Positions 12,066-22,556 of a stretch of 64,000 nucleotides of DNA are shown here, one piece after another. This DNA comes from Acanthochlamys bracteata (lineage: Eukaryota > Streptophyta > Magnoliopsida > Pandanales > Velloziaceae). Location: the NCBI GenBank assembly GCA_019914995.1, contig CM034134.1, positions 6,332,463 to 6,396,462 on the forward strand, in the 5' to 3' direction. Below the pieces are notes generated by a model. It had not been told where the DNA came from. It was given only the letters and a program-made list of their open reading frames with translations, and did not search any database. The translations under genes and the position numbers were made by a program. The stretch's first letter is position 1; each line of letters begins with the position of its first letter.

Positions 12066-12493
12066 GCAACTAAATCCAAATCACTCGCTACTATATATGC
12101 TTTAGCGACTAAAAGGACTAACAAGTCGCTATTATTTGTAAAATATTAGCGACTGAGCAAATAAACAGTCGGTATTATGGTTAATAGCAACTGTTGTTGT
12201 CAGTCGCTAAACTTAACAGCGACTAGTATAGCTTTTAGTGGCTAATATTATAAATTTTGTTTATTTCTTAAAATTCATTGCAACTAAATCCAAATCACTC
12301 GCTACTATATATGCTTTAGCGACTAAAAGGACTAACAAGTCGCTATTATTTGTAAAATATTAGCGACTGAGCAAATAAACAGTCGGTATTATGGTTAATA
12401 GCAACTGTTGTTGTCAGTCGCTAAACTTAACAGCGACTAGTATAGCTTTTAGTGACTAATATTATAAATTTTGTTTATTTCTTAAAATTCATT
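12066..12493. repeat. Near-perfect 214-bp tandem duplication in CACTA right subterminal zone
   Basis: Unit 1 (12066-12279) and unit 2 (12280-12493) both begin GCAACTAAATCCAAATCACT. They are almost identical; I found one difference (ttagtggct against ttagtgact). Each unit holds several TAGCGACT/AGTCGCTA words. The near identity contrasts with the heavy decay of the element's transposase and points to a recent local duplication. Confidence 0.85.
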
Positions 12494-13437
12494 ATAAGTA
12501 ATTTAAGTAAAATTTGTACCGTTTAATATATTCTAGAGTTTTGATACAGCATATAAAACAAATGTCATATTATTTACATAATTTGTTTACTCCATATTAG
12601 AAGATCTAATGGACTTTGAGATTCAACAATCTTAAGACATACATCAGAGAACTAAATTAAGTCTGAATTTGATAAAATCTTGTGTGGATAATAGTATTGT
12701 AGTATATGATATATCCAACAGTTTAAACAATCTACTTAACATTTGAAATTGTGTAACTTAAAAGAATAACCTAGCAGCAATATGAGTGTAAGTTAGCAAT
12801 CATAATACTTCTACTTGTACATTGCCTAAATCACATCAATCATTCGTTGCATATTTTAAATAGAAGATCTAAACCGTTAAATATATTCTAATACTCCGAT
12901 GCATACCAATAATTCAGTAAATCTTATACGTTCATTAAATATCTATTGCGTTGGAAACAAATAATTATGTATATGATTTAGAAAATTATCTCTACGATAT
13001 ATTTAAATTATAGATTACATCAAATGATTTTTATCAAACTAAGTCTAATGTAAGCTAATGGTGACTAACAAGAGTTTAGTCGCTATTGATTAGCCAACAG
13101 CGTTTGGTTAACTTGGTCAATCGCTATTAATTTATATTACTAGTGATTGAAGTAAGAAATGTCGCTAATGTTCAATAATTAGCTTTGTAGCCATCAGTAG
13201 CTATTATCTTACACACTAGTGATTGAAAGTCAAGACAATCGCTATTAAATTAATAAAAGAGAATAAATTTTGCTTCAATTGTTAATGGTTGTGTAACAGG
13301 GACTAAGGTTTTGTTATAGTCACTGTTAGGTTGGATAATTCTGACTTTTCTTATGTTAGTTGCAAATGTTGGTATTATCGACTATTTTTTATTAGTTGCT
13401 ACTAGTCTAAGTCGCTATAAGATTTTATCTTATGGCA
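12494..13437. repeat. CACTA right subterminal region
   Basis: Contains a mostly unique AT-rich stretch (12500-13040), then a second array of agtcgcta-type words up to the right end. There is no coding sequence. The terminal gattttatcttatgg is a poor match to the canonical ...TTTTCTTGTAGTG, so the right terminus has mutated or been trimmed. Confidence 0.6.
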
Positions 13438-14262
13438 GGTCCAAGCATGAATCGCATTCAACAAGTAAAGGCTCAACTGCCTACTTAAGTCAATAGTAGG
13501 GATTTGAGCGTAGCAAACGGAATCCTACGGATACATATATGGCGAGATAGATGCAATAGAGAGATTCAGTTATTTTAGGATAGTTATCTAAAAATATATT
13601 ATTCAATATGTATGATGGTAAGCCGATGTATACACCACTTTCTATTAGTCTCAAACTATCCTATTTGTTATTCCCTAATAAGGAGCAAGAGAGAGCAGGA
13701 ATGTCTTGATACCATGCGCAACGGTAGTGGGAAGCTTAATGTATACAGTGATTTGTAATTGGCCTAACATTACACATACAGTTGGAGTTGTCATTAAGTT
13801 CATGGCGTATCTTAGCATTGAACGTTAGAAGGCAGTGAAGGATCCTTCGATTTGTGAAAGGAACCTTATTGTTGGTGCTGTCAGTTGGTGCTTTAAGCTG
13901 CAGTCGTGGTATCTCTATTTGCATCGAAAGTTGAGTATATGGCAGCAACATATGTGTGCAAGGAAGGGGTTTGGATGAAGAGTTTGTTGGAGGAGCTTTG
14001 GCAAAAACAAGAGTCTGTATCTCTATTTTGTGATGGCCTAAGTGCCTTCCATCTTGTAAGAAATCCAGCACTTTATTCTAGAACAAAACACATAGATGTG
14101 TAGTATCATTACGTGTAGGAGGTAGTTTCCAGTGGGAGCGTTGCCATATTTAAGATTCCTACCAATGGGAACCCTACGAATGTCTTAACTAAGGCGGTAA
14201 CTCTTGCAAGTTCTTATTTTGTAGATGTCTACATTGAATCACAATGGTGGGTAGAGTTGATG
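13438..14262 (+). pseudogene. copia-1 pol part 2: end of reverse transcriptase and RNase H
   Basis: Continues the protein interrupted at 5797. Fragments in order: MNRIQQVKAQLPT, the RT thumb region before the KDLG-like segment; RNGSGKLNVYSDL; then GAVSWCFKLQS, VEYMAATYVCKEGVWMKSLL, FCDGLSAFHLVRNPA and SRTKHIDV. These are the ordered landmarks of copia RNase H (TEAEYxA, the D of the CD motif, and the RTKHIDxRYH motif). A final piece reads NVLTKAV...WWVEL, the usual copia C-terminus, ending at about 14262. Frameshifts and stops are present. The RNase H would degrade the RNA template during reverse transcription. Confidence 0.85.
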
Positions 14263-14325
14263 TAACCGTAGTCACAAGAAAGGCGAAAGAAAATCACTTG
14301 AATATAGCAATTAAACAGGAAGGAG

Positions 14326-15009
14326 TGAAAGAGAAACATGCAAAATATTAACTTAAGAGGGTGGAATTGAGTTATGGCAAATTAAAAATTAAACAGTCCA
14401 CTGTTCTGAAAACTGTCACTAATCAGTTAGCAGTCATTCGATCAGAAAGTTACTGATTAGTGACTGCACGTTAACTGTATTGGACACCCAAGTATTAACA
14501 CTGTATAGTTTAAATAAAATAGTTAAAAATTCTACGTTATGCAAACAAGTCAGCATATAGAGAATTATTACGTGGTTCCGTACAGCGATACCTACGTGTT
14601 TGTCACTTGAAACCGCAAGTGAAATCCATTAACGTTGAAGCAATGTACAAACAGCCGAAACTTGTTTTTTCACAAAACACCTCAGCATTAACCGATCTCC
14701 TCCCAAGGATAACTCCAACCAGCCTTATAGACTTTGCAAATTCATTCCGGGTAAAATCGTGCATGCCTTCGCAAAGGCCTATTATAAACTGGTAACTTAA
14801 TCTTGGGTACCAATCCGAGAACTCACAAGTTCTCCTACAATCTTTTTCTCCAAGTTACACGTATTTTTGAAGCTTAAGCTCAAGGGATCTCTCTAACAAT
14901 GATTTATACGCTCACGACAAAGAAAGCTTAAAGGATCTTACACAAAAGAAACAGAAGAATTAAGACTCAAGAAAACGCTCGATTTACTGTTGTTCTTCTT
15001 GAACGGGCA
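14326..15009 (-). repeat. copia-2 3' LTR (left copy)
   Basis: A 684-bp LTR starting TGAAAGAGAAACATG and ending TTCTTGAACGGGCA on the plus strand. It aligns with the right LTR over its length (shared cagtccactgtt, gcgatacctacgt, tttgcaaa). It shows the pre-insertion state of the site where the right LTR carries a MITE (atcagttagcagtcattcga). Confidence 0.8.
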
Positions 15010-16120
15010 AGAAGGATCTTTTAAGCAAGGTTCTTATAAAAGCATGATTAAAATATGACAAGAGGTATTCACAACTTCGGCCCAAAAATACTTTGGCAAA
15101 TTTTGATCACACAATATTGTTCTTGCCATATCATTTTGTTGAGGACAATAGCACTCTATTCTTTCTTTCAACAATATCATTTTGTTGAGGAGTTCTAGAT
15201 GATGAGATGTTATGATTCAAACCATTTGCATCACAAAATTCATCATAACTTTAGTTTTGAAACTCTTTATCGTGGTCACTCCTAATAGCAACTATGTTTA
15301 AAGCAAGTTCATTTTGAACTTTCCTTGAGAAAGAGGAGAATACTTTTAATGCTTCATTCTTGAATGCTACGAAGAATACCCAGTAATATCTTTAGTAGTC
15401 ATCAACAATGACAAGGCAATAATATTTCCGTCCATAGCTTGCTGTTTGAGTAGGTCCAAACAAGTTCATATGAAGCAATTAGAGTGGCTTGCTAGTAGTT
15501 ACATCTTCCATTAGTTTGATTGAAGTCCTCAGTTGTTTGTCTTTCATACATACATTACAAAGTCCATCCATTCGATATGGTATGTTGGGTAAACCCGAAA
15601 CTAGTTGCTTTCGAGAGAGCTTTGTAGTCATTTTGATATCAAACTGACGGAGTCTTCTATACCACTAGTGATTAGTTTTTTTTGGCTAGCTACAAGGCAA
15701 AGGATTTTTTGTGAAAATCTACAAGATATATAACATAAACATTACCTTCCTTTCTGCCTTGGTTGATTTCCTTTCCTATTGAGTTGATTTCCAAGAAAAA
15801 GTTTTCTTTGAATGTCACATAGATACCAACATCGCATAACTAATATACTCAAAAGATTATGCTTCAAACCCTGCACAAACAACCCATCATCAATGCATAA
15901 AGAAGATCCTTTATCAATCATACCATTACTCGTTACCAAACACTTGCTATCATCTCTAATAGTAACATTTCCTCCTTGATATGCTTCTAGATGATTGAAG
16001 TTGGTCATGTCTCCTGTTATACGTCGTGAATAGCCACTATCAAAATGTGATTTGGTCCTGCTACTCCTCTCGGCTACCAAGCACACTAGCAAGAGATTGC
16101 TTACATCTTAGGTACCCAAA
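15010..16120 (-). pseudogene. copia-2 pol remnant: protease and integrase only
   Basis: Near 16060-15742 the frame contains HFDSGYSRRITGDMTNF, the D-S-G active-site region of copia protease (canonical WxxDSGCSRHMTGD), then DGLFVQGLKHNLLSI, the GAG-pre-integrase lead-in. Towards 15050 the minus strand gives integrase-core pieces (YYCLVIVDDY, FKNEALKVFSSF, RSDHDKEF, RTPQQNDIVERKN), retaining the two Asp and the Glu of the D,D-35-E triad. The coding sequence then runs straight into the LTR, with no reverse transcriptase. Several stops are present. Confidence 0.8.
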
Positions 16121-16474
16121 TTTTTGTAGGTCCTTTGATGTTAGCAGGTCTAATAGTTCACTTAGGAACCCAAATCATTTTAACTTTCTTTTCATTTTTC
16201 TTGTCCCAGTAAGATTTGATGACATGACTTTTTCTATTATAATAAAAACAAGTAACAAAGGGTGTAAAGAAAGTACTTACAATCCGCATGTTCTTGATGT
16301 GCTCGGTTTTGTTACTAGGGTAAAAAACAATTCCTTCTTTTTTTCAAGATGCCCTTATGAGACCCCAGTCTTACATCAAATCTTTCCTTACTTCCTACAA
16401 ATTTGGCAAAGGAAGTATGCAAGTCGGCCATCTCGTTTGTCATCTTTATCTTTTTGGTTTTTAGCCATTCATTC

Positions 16475-17800
16475 TCAAGAATAAGATTTTTCAAGGATCA
16501 TATCATCATACAATTCGGTGAATTTAATGTTTTCAGATTTTATGGCATCATAATCACATTCACTCGATTGGTTCAAGGGTGCATTCTTAAGCAATAAGTT
16601 AATTTCTTCGGTTAACCGTTTATTCATCTTTTCACTCTTATGCATGCATTTCTTAAGTGATTTATACATCTTTTTCAAACTTCCTAAATTTCTCATAAAA
16701 TTCAGAAAAAGCATCATGCAATTCATCATATGAAAATTCATAACTAGAATCACTAACCTCATTTTCCGAATCACCATTTGCTATGAAGCACATGTTTGCA
16801 GTTTCGGATTCATCCTCGAATTCACTTGAAGAAGATGGGTCCTCATCACTCCAAGCAGCCATGACTTTTTTCTTCTTGTTATTCTTTCTCTTACTTTTCT
16901 TCAATAGAGGGTATCCTTGATGGTAGTGTTCTAGTTTCTTGCAATTATAGCAATTTCTGTCTTTGTCATTATCGGTTTTGTAGTCTTTTCCTCTCAGCTT
17001 GCCTTTCCACTTATTCCTTCTTAAGTAGCTTTTGAATTTCCTAGTCAACATAGCAATGCCATCTTCAACATCATCGAAAGAAGAAGAATTTACCTACTGT
17101 TCGGTTATCATCAAGGCTAAGAAATGAGGCATTTCTTCGGATTTCTTCAAAGAGAGCTCCTTTACCATAAGTTTGCGAATGAGTTCATCGAATGACATGG
17201 TGGGGAAATCATACTTCTCTATGGTGGCAACCACCTTGGAGCTATATGTAGAAGTACCGCACGCATGATCTTCCACTTCAAGTCCTTGTTTCTAAAATTC
17301 TTGCGACGATTTTTCTAAGGACTAATAATGTTAGTAATAATAGTATACATTTAAGTGATAGATTTTTCTTTTTCTATTTTGAACTTTTCATAGTCATGCA
17401 TGAGAAGGTTGACTCGAGTCTCCTTCAATTGAGTGGTTCCTTCGTGTGTGACCTCTAACTTGTCCCAAATTTCTTTACTATGCTACATGAAAAAACACAA
17501 TTCACTAGAATATAAAGCACAATGAAGCAAGTTAATAGAGTTCCTCTTTTATAATCGTCCGTGAAGATACTCCATTTGCATCCATCCTTATTGGCACAAT
17601 TGGTCTATCATTGATGATTGTCCATAATATGACGTCATGCGCTTAGATAAAAATAGTTATCTTGGTCTTCAAATATCCATATCAAGCCATCAAAAAATGG
17701 TGGTCAGTTTGACGATCTTCCTTTGGTTGCAATAATGCCCCAAGCTTGTCATATTTATCATTTTCCTCTAAGATAGTTAGTCCTTTTCTAGTAAAGACAT
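16475..17800 (-). pseudogene. copia-2 gag remnant
   Basis: Read right to left, the first part (17800-17280) is a broken UBN2-type Gag. Around 17276-17094 one frame has FPTMSFDELIRKLMVKELSLKK, the usual helix at the end of that domain. At 17051-16662 another frame has LTRKFKSYLRRNKWKGK followed by a zinc knuckle CYNCKKLEHYHQGYP, in which the last cysteine has become tyrosine, and then an acidic segment (DEDPSSSSEFEDESE). At 16777-16475 a coiled-coil-like tail contains repeated KS/EK segments. Frame breaks separate the parts. The knuckle would have bound genomic RNA. Confidence 0.75.
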
Positions 17801-17801
17801 A

Positions 17802-17814
17802 TTCTGATACCAAT
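17802..17814 (-). other. copia-2 primer-binding site
   Basis: The plus-strand text tctgatacca, read on the minus strand, gives TGGTATCAGA, the initiator tRNA-Met primer site of plant copia elements. It sits within four bases of the start of the right LTR at 17815, fixing the minus orientation. Confidence 0.8.
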
Positions 17815-19254
17815 TGAAAGAAAAGCCTATAGAATATCAACGAGAGGGGTGGGGTGAATTAAGTTATGACAAATTAAAAACTAACCAGTCCACTGTTTTG
17901 AAAAAATAGTCACTGATCAGTTAGCCATGGTTATTAAAATTCTGATTTAAATCTTAAAATCTTACGATTTTACAATTTTATATCAATAAAATGATCCTAC
18001 TTGATACAAGATCCCGATTTTACTTCAAATCTGTAAGATCCCGATCTTAATCCTAAAATCCTTAAAATCCCGATTTAACTTTAGATCTTACGATTTCAAC
18101 TTATAAAAAATTTTCATTAATAAGAAGAGCTCTCGAGGATTTTGAGTGAAGCTGAAAAAATAAAAAAGATTAGTCGTTCGTTTGCAGCGAGTGCAGTTGT
18201 GTTTAGTATATTCGTGAGGGATTTATTATGAGAGCAAAATATTTTCTGTATGGTGGTGTTTTGAATTATATTTTTCTGTTTATTTTGAGGCGATAAAGAC
18301 GAATTGTTTGAGTACATAAGAGATTAGATTTTATAAATATGGTATAATATACATTTACAAATAATGACATAATATATAAAAATATTGTGATAATGAACTA
18401 AATGAATATAAAAAACTGTTAATGATATAGTTTATCTAAACTATAAATATGAACATTGTTAATTTGTTACATTAAGATGAAATATAAAAAAATAATATAT
18501 TTAATTTTCAACAATTTTAATAAGTACTATCTAAATTTTTAAAAGATTAAATAAATTTATAAAAAAATTATCGAAAAGTAAGACCTTACGATCTTACTTA
18601 AACTCCCGATTTTACAATCCTACACAATCGAAACGATTCTACATAAAATCCTCATTCTGACAACCTTGCAGTTAGCAGTAAGTCGATCAGAAGGTTACTG
18701 ACTAGTGACTGAACAGTAACTATTACATGCATCGAAATGTTAGCAATATAATTGAAATAAAATAATCAAAAGTGTTAAGATATGCAAATCAGTCACCACA
18801 TAGAGGATTTTATGTAGTTCGGCACCACGATACCTACGTCCACGTCACTTGACACCGAAAATGAAATTCACTAACGTTAAAGCAAAGTACAAACAACATA
18901 GACTTGGTATTTCGAAATATACCTCAGCATCAGCCGTGTCTCCTCACAAAGTCTACTCTAACCAACCTTCTAGACTTTGCAAAATCCCTCTGGTTAAAAC
19001 CGTGTGTCCCTATGCAAAAGCCTAGCACAAACCGGTAACCTACATCTAAGCTACCAACCCTAGAGCTTGCAAGTTCTCCTACAACCTTTCTCTTAAGCTT
19101 ACAAGTATTTCACGAGGTTAAGCTCAAGTGATCTCGCTAATAATGATTTCTTATATCACATCAAAGAAAGCTTAAGGGATATCACACAAAAGAAATAAGA
19201 AAAATTAAGACTCAAAAAAGCGTTCGATTTAGTGTTGTGCTTCTTGAACGGGCA
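17815..19254 (-). repeat. copia-2 5' LTR (right copy), interrupted by a MITE
   Basis: Starts TGAAAGAAAAGCCTAT next to the primer-binding site and ends TTCTTGAACGGGCA. Without the 743-bp MITE and its extra 8 bp it is 689 bp, against 684 bp for the left LTR. Both copies share the end sequences and interior landmarks. Confidence 0.8.
17926..18668. mobile_element. hAT-like MITE with perfect 8-bp target duplication, copy 1
   Basis: A 743-bp AT-rich non-coding insertion in the copia-2 right LTR. Ends: CATGGTTATTAAAATTCTGA and, reverse complemented, CAAGGTTGTCAGAATGAGGA. The 8-bp sequence CAGTTAGC lies on both sides (17918-17925, 18669-18676), while the sister LTR has a single CAGTTAGC there, so the target duplication is certain. 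The interior repeats cgattttac/gtaaaatcg-type words near both ends. An 8-bp duplication suggests hAT mobilisation. Related copies lie at 34500 and 45065. Confidence 0.85.
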
Positions 19255-20865
19255 GCAATATGATGGCTATTTGAGTGCTCTGAAAGTTTTATTTTTCTTA
19301 CTATTCTCAATGCTGCAGCTATATAGGGATGTTACATCCCTCAATCATAGATTTAGATTTGCTGCAATGAATGAACCTTCCAATGGTTAGGAAGAATGTA
19401 TAGCCAATATTAGAAGAAAACAGCTAGTAAATGCGTTCTTACTATTATATCTACTTCTCTAAAATTTTCTTTTATCTATTTCCTTGGCTGGCCATTGCTT
19501 GCTGATGTGGATGTCTTCTTCTATGCTTTAGGAACATATCTTCAAAATCTGAATTGAATCGGATGTCTTATGGTGCTTCAAAACAATCCAATAATTCAAG
19601 TACTTCCTATGATTTCACTGTTCTGTCATCCGAATATTGTGGCAGATTTTTCTAATAACCAACACGATTTTTTTCCATAAAATTAAGCTCCAAGATGTCC
19701 ATTTCAATCTACATATAAAGAACATGTTGAAATTTAAACGGATGGTCGAGATAGAGTCAGTTGAACTTGATAGGTTTAGATTGTGTCTAGCGGAAAACAT
19801 TTTATTTTATAGATTTGATTAATATCTTCCAAAATTTTCTCTATAAAGTGAGGAAGTAAAGATTCTGAAAATCTTCTTAATTGACTTAGCATCTTCTAAG
19901 GGTGTTTGCAACTTGTTGGCATATCTATGAATCTAGAAAACAGGTTTAGCACAAATAAATGTCAGGTTGTGTCCATCAACTGCCCTAATCTCTCCAACTA
20001 TTTTGCTAACTTTTCTAAACTTCATTAGTGGATGTATCTGGAATATATTTTGACTGTAGATAGCCTTTTTGAGTTAGCTTCCAGTAGCAAAAATTGGATC
20101 TCCAAAATATGACTCAAGCTGAGAGATATTAAATTTACATGCCGCTGTCTAGAAGACGTTCACTCGAGTGCATCCATAATTGACAGGTGCAAAACATCGA
20201 GTTTCTCCGAATTTTGTAGAATTCGTTTCTTCATGGAATAACCTGATTTTTGTACCGTAGAAACTTCAATATGTATTCTATCCATTGAAAAAAGCAGAAC
20301 TTCAACATAGTGTTTGAGCTGAGAGATTTATCTTTGCGGTTGGCTGTGTTGAGTGTTGTCCAGGTAATTCAGCAATATTGAGCAGTGTGACTAGCAAACT
20401 TCATAAAATTTTCCTATCTTTAATACCTGATGAAATGTCATGCTCTTTGTCTCTAATTACTTTCTGTCATGCCATCTTTCAAATATAATTAAAAAATCTC
20501 TATTTGTTGCCGTGAGTAGAGAGATGTGTAACTTTGGCATGTTAAATAGGTTTCAATACTTGTCAAATTCTGCATGATGTTTTGTTCAAACTCAATGTAG
20601 CCATGTTCAAAGCTTAACAATGATTCTCAAATACATATTATCATCAAAATATTTAAAATTTCCAATAAGAAGATATGCAATAGCATGAGGTCAATGAAGT
20701 CCCTGCATGGGTTGCAATTTACAATTTACAAAATGTCTTGGTATTTACAAATTTATATACCTTCTCCTCAGTCGTATCTTTTCATTGTCATTGAATTTTT
20801 ACACTTACGTATCGATTTCTTGTTATTTTTTTGTTGCAATTTACAAAAAATCTTGAAGTGAGAGA
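19255..20865. other. Unidentified sequence between copia-2 and an LTR remnant
   Basis: Moderately AT-rich, with no long open frame and no recognised domain. It should belong to the 3' part of copia-1 or a further decayed insertion, but I could not match it to the 5' LTR or to any family. Confidence 0.4.
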
Positions 20866-20950
20866 TTTTTTAGATATTGCAAAGGCACTTGTTAAATTAG
20901 CACATGATTCATTGGGATGTAACAAGTTATGTGCATTCATAATGGACACA
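20866..20950 (+). repeat. Fragment similar to the left part of the copia-1 LTR
   Basis: Resembles 2440-2515: gatattgcaaaggca against aatattgtaaaggca, then similar spacing to aacaagttatgtgcattcat against aacagattatatgcattcat. It is followed by a TA-rich run where the foldback and Mutator-like elements sit. The right part of the same LTR type reappears at 29740. I infer one copia-1 3' LTR split by insertions. Confidence 0.5.
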
Positions 20951-20984
20951 TTATATTATATTATTTATATATATGTATATATAT

Positions 20985-21386
20985 GGGATAGGATAGAGGC
21001 ACATGGTGCATATGCCGGCCAACAGTGGCCGGCAAGACATCCCAATGCAATCTCTACCGTTGGATATGAAGAACTATGAGTTGAGAACATGTTGATAAAA
21101 TTTTAGCTCAATCGGAATACGAATCGACCTCCATCGGAACTCTTGATCAAAATAACATAAAATATTAAATTTGACAAAATATATATATTTCATTTTTGTG
21201 TCACTTTGATCAAGAGTTCCGATGGACGTCGGTTCATATTCCGATAGAGCTGAAATTTTATAAACATGTTTCCAACTCATGGTTCTTCATATCCAACGGT
21301 AGAGATTAGATTTGGATGTCTCGCCGGCCACTTTTGGCCGGCATGTGCACCATGTACCTCTAAGGATGTCATGTGTCTCTATCCCT
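20985..21386. mobile_element. Foldback-type MITE in a TA microsatellite
   Basis: A nearly full-length inverted repeat. The left arm (20985-21151) and right arm (21204-21386) are complementary, sharing atgccggcca, atctctaccgttggatatga and ggaactcttgatcaaa, with a 52-bp AT-rich loop between. The termini read GGGATAG and CTATCCC and are embedded in TATATA runs on both sides. Non-coding, and expected to fold into a long hairpin. Elements flanked by TA microsatellites are known in plants (the Micron MITEs of rice), but membership here is not shown. Confidence 0.75.
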
Positions 21387-21559
21387 ATATATATATATAT
21401 ATAGGGAGGGATACAGAAACTCCCTCCCATCGGGCACTCCATTACGTGTATAGTGAGGATCACATCTCATACTTCTTATCTATCTATTATAACGCGGTCG
21501 GTTTATTTGTTTTTGTTCGTCCGAAGTTTTTTTTTGCAGGCCAACATCTCACTTCATCG

Positions 21560-22110
21560 GCAAGTTGATACAAATACGGCATTGACACATTTACGAATTC
21601 TCTCACCACTTTTGCTTTTCATTCACCTTAATTAATTTGGTTTACTCTTAATTAATTTGAATTTGGTTAACATTAAATGTTTTACTTTATTATTTCATTC
21701 TTGAACTTGACAGGTACGGCTCACGAATTCTATCTACACTTTTTGGTTTCATTTATACTTAATTAATTTGGTTTACTCTTAATTAATTTAGTTAACGTTA
21801 AATATTTTATTTCATTTCTTTTATTCTTGAACTTGACATGTATGGCTCACGAATTTTCTCTCTACTTTTTTGGTTTCATTTATACTTAATTAATTTGATT
21901 TACTCTTAATTAATTTAGTTTACGTATTACTTAAACTTATTTCTTAATAAAGTTGTTTTCTTATTAACTTAACTTGTTTCATTTTATTTTTTCAATTTAC
22001 TTGTTTCATATGCAGGTACGGCACCGACGGATTTACGAATTCTCTCTCCACTTTTTTTTCATTTACACTTAATTAATTTGGTTTACTATTAATTAATTTG
22101 CTTTATGATT
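21560..22110. repeat. Tandem repeats inside the MULE left TIR (four units)
   Basis: Four imperfect units, beginning near 21560, 21711, 21832 and 22013. Each has a tacggc, gaattctctc, cacttttttg and cttaattaatttggtttac segment. Units two and three are spaced 121 bp. The right arm has only three units (near 28250, 28120 and 27945), units two and three being replaced by one. Confidence 0.75.
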
Positions 22111-22179
22111 AATTAAATTCATTTCTTAATAAAGCTATGTTTTATTAACTTGTTTCATTTTATTTCTAGGTGACTCTTT

Positions 22180-22556
22180 TAATTTTCTCACCGAGTGCTC
22201 TCGGCAGCAAACCCATGGCCAACGCTCGATCTCTCCCGTCTCAGCTCAGCCACTTATGGTCGCCGCCGATCTCCAGTGCGATCTCTCTCGTTTTCTTCTC
22301 AGCAGCCTCTCACGGCTATCTCTCACGCGATCTCACAGCGTCTCTCTTGCGTGCTTCGGCAGCCACCCATAGCCGACGCCGATCTCTCCCATCTCAGCTC
22401 AGCCACTCACGGCCGCCGCCGGTCTCTCACGCGATCTCCATCTTGTGCTCTCAGCAGTCAGTCACACGATCTCCCCCGACAGCAGCTCGGCTGCCGTCAT
22501 CACCGACGGCGACTCTCTCGGCAGCCACTAATGGCCGAATCAAATCTTTGAAGTAG
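22180..22556. repeat. GC-rich segment in MULE left TIR
   Basis: A GC-rich island in AT-rich DNA, present in both arms (right arm 27475-27840). It contains an internal direct repeat about 152 bp apart (gatctctcccgtctcagctc and gatctctcccatctcagctc). Open frames on both strands are low-complexity (Ser, Arg, Leu, Pro) and are not called genes. It may be the promoter or leader of the transposase transcript, or captured host DNA. Confidence 0.5.

Larger units (their letters stand above)
5798..13437 (-). mobile_element. CACTA (En/Spm) DNA transposon inserted in copia-1
   Basis: About 7.6 kb. The left end CATTACAAGAAAA is one change from the canonical plant CACTA terminus CACTACAAGAAAA. The right end near 13421-13437 (gattttatcttatggca) is more decayed, so the exact end and the 3-bp target duplication are not certain. 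Both subterminal zones are packed with short direct and inverted copies of AGTCGCTA/TAGCGACT, the typical transposase-binding arrays of this superfamily. Inside, on the minus strand, are a decayed TNP2-type transposase (7740-11350) and a small two-exon gene (7017-7568). The interrupted copia reverse transcriptase is continuous on either side, which proves the insertion. Confidence 0.85.
14326..19254 (-). mobile_element. copia-2, internally deleted Ty1/copia retrotransposon
   Basis: Bounded by two LTRs (14326-15009 and 17815-19254), each TG...CA. The primer-binding site is on the minus strand beside the right LTR, so the element reads right to left. The internal part (15010-17814) encodes gag, protease and integrase fragments, but the reverse transcriptase and RNase H are missing. 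It would have been non-autonomous. The LTRs show many differences, so it is not recent. No matching 5-bp duplication abuts both ends. A GCAAT directly after the right LTR (19255-19259) recurs 14 bp before the left LTR (14307-14311), which may be a displaced target duplication. Confidence 0.8.

Noticed and set aside
22170-22556. A 128-residue plus-strand frame in the MULE left arm, with a similar frame in the right arm
   Set aside because: The sequence is low-complexity, GC-rich and open in several frames at once. Similarity between arms follows from the inverted repeat and is not evidence of a protein.
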